Shown here piece by piece: positions 13,634-16,776 of a stretch of 16,776 nt of DNA. A model generated the notes under the pieces. It was not told where the DNA came from. It did no database searches and saw nothing but the letters and a program-made list of their open reading frames with translations. A program made the translations under genes and the position numbers. This DNA is from Streptomyces sp. NRRL S-646. GTDB taxonomy: Bacteria; Actinomycetota; Actinomycetes; Streptomycetales; Streptomycetaceae. The DNA is taken from NCBI RefSeq assembly GCF_000720765.1, contig NZ_JODC01000046.1:1-16776 (forward strand), given 5' to 3'. The first letter of the stretch is position 1. Every line of letters starts with the position of its first letter.

Positions 13634-14209
13634 GGCCGGGGATCCGTAACGTTCCAGCAGCCAGGTCACGGCGGTGTGGTCCAGGCGCGGGCCCAGGACG
13701 CGCTCCAGGCTGGGGTGGAACTGGGTGAGCAGGCCGCGTATCCGGTTGGAGATGCGGGTCGCCTCGGCCGCCAGGTCCTGATCGAAGCCCACCAGCACGG
13801 TCAGCTCGGCGGTGATCTCATCGGTCAGCTGGAGCGAGCGCAGGGTGTGCGGCATGGTCCGGGCGGCGTCCGCGATCACCGCGGCGTCCTTGGCGTCGGT
13901 CTTCGCCTCGCCGGGGTAGAGATCGGCGATCCGCCGCATGGACAAGCCGGGCAGGTAGGCGACCTTGCAGCCGGCGTCCCGGGCGACGGTCAGGGGCAGG
14001 GCTCCGATGGAGGCGGGCTGGTCCACGATCACCAGCACGGTGCCGAACTTCGCGGCCAGTTTTTCGAAGACGGCCCGCAGCTTCGGCTCGCTGTTGGGCA
14101 GTTGCTTGTCGAAGACCTTCTTGCCGGCCGGGGTGAGGCCGTGCCCGTGATGGGCGCTCTTGCCGACGTCCAGCCCGAGGAAGACACCCACGTCGTCGAT
14201 GTCGTTCAA
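13634..14209 (-). pseudogene. IS110-family transposase, 3'-truncated
   Basis: Starting from TTG 14209 (GGGAGGA upstream), the first 192 residues are the DEDD nuclease domain and linker of an IS110 transposase. Asp13 is in LGLDVGKSAHHG, Asp63 in VDQPASIGALPL, and Asp105 and Asp108 in EAKTDAKDAA. The helical segment up to LLERYGSPA is also present. Full members have about 350-400 residues with a second, serine-containing domain, which is missing. The frame then continues through unrelated sequence to 13382, antisense-like to no known domain and overlapping the hypothetical gene. It should be inactive. Confidence 0.85.
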
Positions 14210-14580
14210 ACCATCCTCCCGAACGGGGTTCGTGCGGTGCTGGCCAGGGCGTTGGCGTCGTATGCGCGCATCCACGTTATGCAGACCTGCCGCCCGCAAG
14301 CGGCCGGGCATTGCGCCAGGCCAGGCGGTAGTCGGACCTCTGACTTGTTGAATCGGTGCCAGACGCGCGGTCTGCAGCCGTAGCGTCCAGGGTGCCGGTC
14401 AGCATGGGCTCGCGTGACCTCATGCCGCCCCAACTCGGGCTGGCTCATGATGAGTTTGCCGCCGTTGGCCGGCACCCGCGTGGTGTGGCTCGACAGAGGC
14501 GTGACCATTGGACGCTGAGACTTCAAGTCAGAGTGCCCACCGCACCCGTCCCCTCCCGCTCAGACCTGGTCAGGGTGCCC
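14210..14580. other. shared left-end region of two head-to-head IS110 elements, candidate bridge RNA locus
   Basis: This 371-bp gap separates the starts of two divergent IS110 transposases. In IS110-group elements the noncoding DNA before the transposase encodes the bridge RNA that pairs with target and donor. Two such regions of about 180 nt each would fill this gap. Short self-complementary pieces are visible, for example CTGCAGACCGCGCGTCTGGC near 14360 on the minus strand. I cannot fold the RNA by eye, and no element boundary is proven. Confidence 0.35.
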
Positions 14581-15615
14581 GTGATCACCATCGGTATCGA
14601 TCCTCACAAGTCCTCTCACACCGCTGTCGCCGTCGACGCCAGCGGACACCAACTCGCCCAGCGCCGCTTCGTTGTCAACGCCGGGACCGTCCGGCAGCTG
14701 ATGCGCTGGTGCGAGAAGTGGCCCGCGCGCCGCTTCGCCGTCGAAGGCGCCAAAGGGCTCGGTCGCAGCCTCGCCCAGCAGCTGGCCGCAGCCGGCGAGC
14801 ACGTGGTGGATGTTCCTTCCACCCTCTCCGCCCGGGCCCGGCTCCTGGCCACCGGCGGGGACCGCAAGACCGATGCCGCCGACGCTCTGCACGTCGCCCA
14901 GGTCGCCCTCTTCCGGCACGACCTGCGCAAGGTCGAGGCGGAAGACCAGTCGACGATCCTGCGGCTGCTGACCGAGCGGCACGATGACCTGGTCAACGAA
15001 CGCACCCGCATCATCAACCGCCTCCATGCCGTGCTGCGGGACCTGCTGCCCGGCGGTGCCCCCACCCGCCTGTCCGCGGAGAAGGCCGCAGCCCTCATGA
15101 AAGGGCTCCGTCCGGCCACCGCCACCGACTGCTGCCGCCGCGACCTCGCTCGGGATCTCCTGGCCGACCTGCGGCGCGTCGACCGGCAAGTCCGCCACAA
15201 CGAGGCCCAGATGCGCGACGCTCTGGCCGTCGCCCGCACCGCCCTTACCGCGCTACCCGGCCTGGGCACCGTGCTCGCCGCCAAGCTCCTTGGACACGTC
15301 GGCGACGTCACACGCTTCCCCACCGAGCACCACTTCGCCAGCTACACCGGCACAGCGCCCCTGGACGCTTCCAGCGGCAGGAACGCCCGCCACCGCCTCA
15401 ACACCGGAGGCAACCGCGCGCTGAACTGCGTGCTGCACATCATCGCGGTCTGCCAGATCCGCGACGGCGGCCGAGGCCAGGACTACTACCTGCGGAAAAT
15501 CACCGAAGGAAAGACACCAGCCGAGGCCCGAAGGGCCCTTAAACGACGCCTGTCGAACGTCGTCTATCGCACCCTCAAACGCGACCGCCACACGACTCTC
15601 GCTGCGGCCTCTTGA
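14581..15615 (+). CDS. IS110-family transposase, apparently complete
   Basis: With GTG 14581 (AGGG five bases upstream) the product is 344 residues, normal for the family. The open frame extends back to 14356 and GTG 14575 is also possible. The RuvC-like DEDD domain shows Asp7 in IGIDPHKSSHT, Glu55 in VEGAKGLGR, and Asp98 and Asp101 in RKTDAADAL. The C-terminal domain shows ALPGLGTVLAAKLLG, FASYTGTAPLDASSGRN and HRLNTGGNRALN, which contains the conserved serine region. Nothing essential is missing, so it may still be active. It stands head-to-head with a truncated relative that is clearly different in sequence, so the two arrived separately. Confidence 0.92.
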   Translation: MITIGIDPHKSSHTAVAVDASGHQLAQRRFVVNAGTVRQLMRWCEKWPARRFAVEGAKGLGRSLAQQLAAAGEHVVDVPSTLSARARLLATGGDRKTDAADALHVAQVALFRHDLRKVEAEDQSTILRLLTERHDDLVNERTRIINRLHAVLRDLLPGGAPTRLSAEKAAALMKGLRPATATDCCRRDLARDLLADLRRVDRQVRHNEAQMRDALAVARTALTALPGLGTVLAAKLLGHVGDVTRFPTEHHFASYTGTAPLDASSGRNARHRLNTGGNRALNCVLHIIAVCQIRDGGRGQDYYLRKITEGKTPAEARRALKRRLSNVVYRTLKRDRHTTLAAAS

Positions 15616-15782
15616 CACACAGAGGCACTCATCAGCGTCTCCAACGGCGCCTCTCGGGCCCGGTGACACCACCCCCCAGGTCATCCGTTCGACAGGGGGG
15701 AACAGCCATGCCGGGCCCGGAGGCCAGCGGCCCTCTTGCAGGACCGCCGAAAAGATAACGGGGGGAGGAGGAGGCCGGTTTC

Positions 15783-16776
15783 GTGGACAAGGCCTGGGTC
15801 AAGACGCTCGATGACGCGTGTGCACGGCAGGCGCGCGGTGACGTGGGCGGCGTGTGGGGCAAGACAGTGGACGACGCTCTGATGAGACTTGAGCGCTGGC
15901 TGACAAGGCCGTCCGCGGATGCGCCATCCGACGGTTCGTCAGAGGCGGCGCGGCTGGTGGCACGCGTCCGCTGGTACCGCTCACAAGCCATGAGCGGCAA
16001 GGGCGCCGCGGATGAGGCTGAGGGGGCGGTGCGTGCCCTTGATGCGCTGGTCCAGGGGGCAGCCACGTCGGCACTGGAGGCTGATCTGCTCGAGGCTTTC
16101 ACCGTGTACCTCGCCAACGTGCTGCGCGCATCGATGAATGTGCATTGGGCACGGCCGGAGTTGTGGCGTGAACGGACGCGCTGTCTGCGGGGACTGTTGG
16201 AGGACGAGCGGCTGCCGGTGGAACTGCGGGGTGAGGCGGCCGTGGTGCTGGGGTGGGCGTTTTGGGCGGAGTACGAGCGCACTCCTGGCCACGATGGTGG
16301 GCCAGTGCTTGCCCTGTCGCTGCAGGCTTTTGAGGTGGCATACGACTGCGAGCGTGTCTTCCCGGCCCCGGACCTCGTGGCTGAACACCTGTTCATCATG
16401 AGGGCGCGCGAGGCCGACGACTTTCACCATGAGCTGCGCTGGGGGGCATCGTCCGATCCCGGCGGTCAGCACCTCAGGACGCTGTCGTCCTCCGTGGCCC
16501 ATGGCCGCTACCGGCTGCGCGCGGCCGGTGCCGACCGCGACTCCATCGCGGCGGCCACGGCCGAGCGCTGTGTCCGCACAGTGCGACGGGCGTGGCGTCG
16601 CTGCGGTCGGCTTCCGCGATCCGTTCGAAGGCCCACAGGACCGAGTAGAGATCGCGGAGCGGCGTCTCTCCAGGGGGCGCGTCATCGTAGGTCAGGCAGA
16701 ACCGGTGAGTACGGACAACTGGTGTTCGCGCGTCTCGGCAACGCTCGGCCGGCGGCGGTGCCCCGTAGGGCGAATC
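15783..16776 (+). CDS. unrecognised helical protein, runs off the window
   Basis: GTG 15783 follows GGAGGAGGA with good spacing, and the frame stays open to the edge (331 codons without stop). Residues 1-265 look like a genuine, mainly alpha-helical cytosolic protein, perhaps of helical-repeat type (DKAWVKTLDDACARQ, then ARLVARVRWYRSQAM, then LRGEAAVVLGWAFWAEY). No known motif was seen. From about residue 268 (16585) the reading becomes Arg/Pro-rich and shadow-like, while the opposite strand reads like a gene. The real protein may therefore end or be broken there. It starts 167 bp after the IS110 transposase stop. Confidence 0.55.
   Translation, partial: MDKAWVKTLDDACARQARGDVGGVWGKTVDDALMRLERWLTRPSADAPSDGSSEAARLVARVRWYRSQAMSGKGAADEAEGAVRALDALVQGAATSALEADLLEAFTVYLANVLRASMNVHWARPELWRERTRCLRGLLEDERLPVELRGEAAVVLGWAFWAEYERTPGHDGGPVLALSLQAFEVAYDCERVFPAPDLVAEHLFIMRAREADDFHHELRWGASSDPGGQHLRTLSSSVAHGRYRLRAAGADRDSIAAATAERCVRTVRRAWRRCGRLPRSVRRPTGPSRDRGAASLQGARHRRSGRTGEYGQLVFARLGNARPAAVPRRAN
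16590..16776 (-). pseudogene. possible gene fragment entering from the right edge
   Basis: In the minus frame beginning at the last base, the reading includes FCLTYDDAPPGETPLRDLYS and VLWAFERIAEADRSDA, with typical gene-like composition. It loses this character near 16590, close to where the plus-strand gene loses its own. This suggests two unrelated gene fragments joined tail to tail. No family is recognised. Confidence 0.3.

Noticed and set aside
13577..14383. 268-residue plus-strand open frame
   Set aside because: It is antisense to the truncated IS110 transposase, Gly/Val/Gln-rich without domains.
15632..16685. 255- and 234-residue minus-strand open frames
   Set aside because: Ser/Arg/Pro-rich shadows opposite the gene starting at 15783, which has a far better start site and more natural composition.

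Overview
This is high-GC DNA with strongly GC-biased third codon positions, GTG/TTG starts preceded by purine-rich ribosome sites, and gene families typical of Streptomyces or a close actinomycete. The density of transposases, truncated genes and fused fragments points to an accessory region such as a chromosome arm, a large plasmid or a decayed integrative element. I see no rRNA, tRNA or CRISPR array.

Left part (1-3260): a small one-pass membrane protein fragment, a degenerate scrap of a phage terminase-like gene, a probable acyl-CoA carboxylase epsilon subunit, the start of a SnoaL-like gene, and an intact FAD-linked oxidoreductase of the berberine-bridge type. About 120 bp upstream of the oxidoreductase is a perfect 13-bp inverted repeat.

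Middle left (3260-7080): the minus strand carries a three-helix membrane protein, a second and better preserved terminase scrap with an in-frame stop, a NADAR (YbiA-like) N-glycosidase and a PcfJ-like protein. The last two genes each end in a strong hairpin terminator. A short fragment at 7076-7222 also ends in a terminator.

Middle (7387-9130): a two-gene minus-strand unit made of a sugar-nucleotide-type nucleotidyltransferase followed by an F420-type luciferase-like oxidoreductase. Paired 12-bp direct repeats lie upstream.

Right middle (9538-13144): the clearest large structure in the window. An ISL3-family transposase gene, a small Cys-rich protein, a TetR regulator and a divergent SDR oxidoreductase lie between two 26-bp imperfect inverted repeats (20/26 match). 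These are flanked by identical 8-bp direct repeats (ACTTTCAA). This reads as one 3.59-kb ISL3-type transposon carrying a regulator/oxidoreductase cassette. Its right tip contains a 91-bp miniature pair of the same ends, and a solitary related end lies at 7223.

Right end (13270-16776): a hypothetical gene is fused to a 3'-truncated IS110-family transposase. A complete IS110-family transposase stands head-to-head with it. The 371-bp gap between them is where both left-end (bridge-RNA-type) regions would lie. After this an unrecognised gene with a very good ribosome site starts at 15783 and stays open to the window edge, but from about 16590 the opposite strand looks more like the coding one, so a rearrangement junction is likely.

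All family calls come from motif recognition by eye. No database search was possible.
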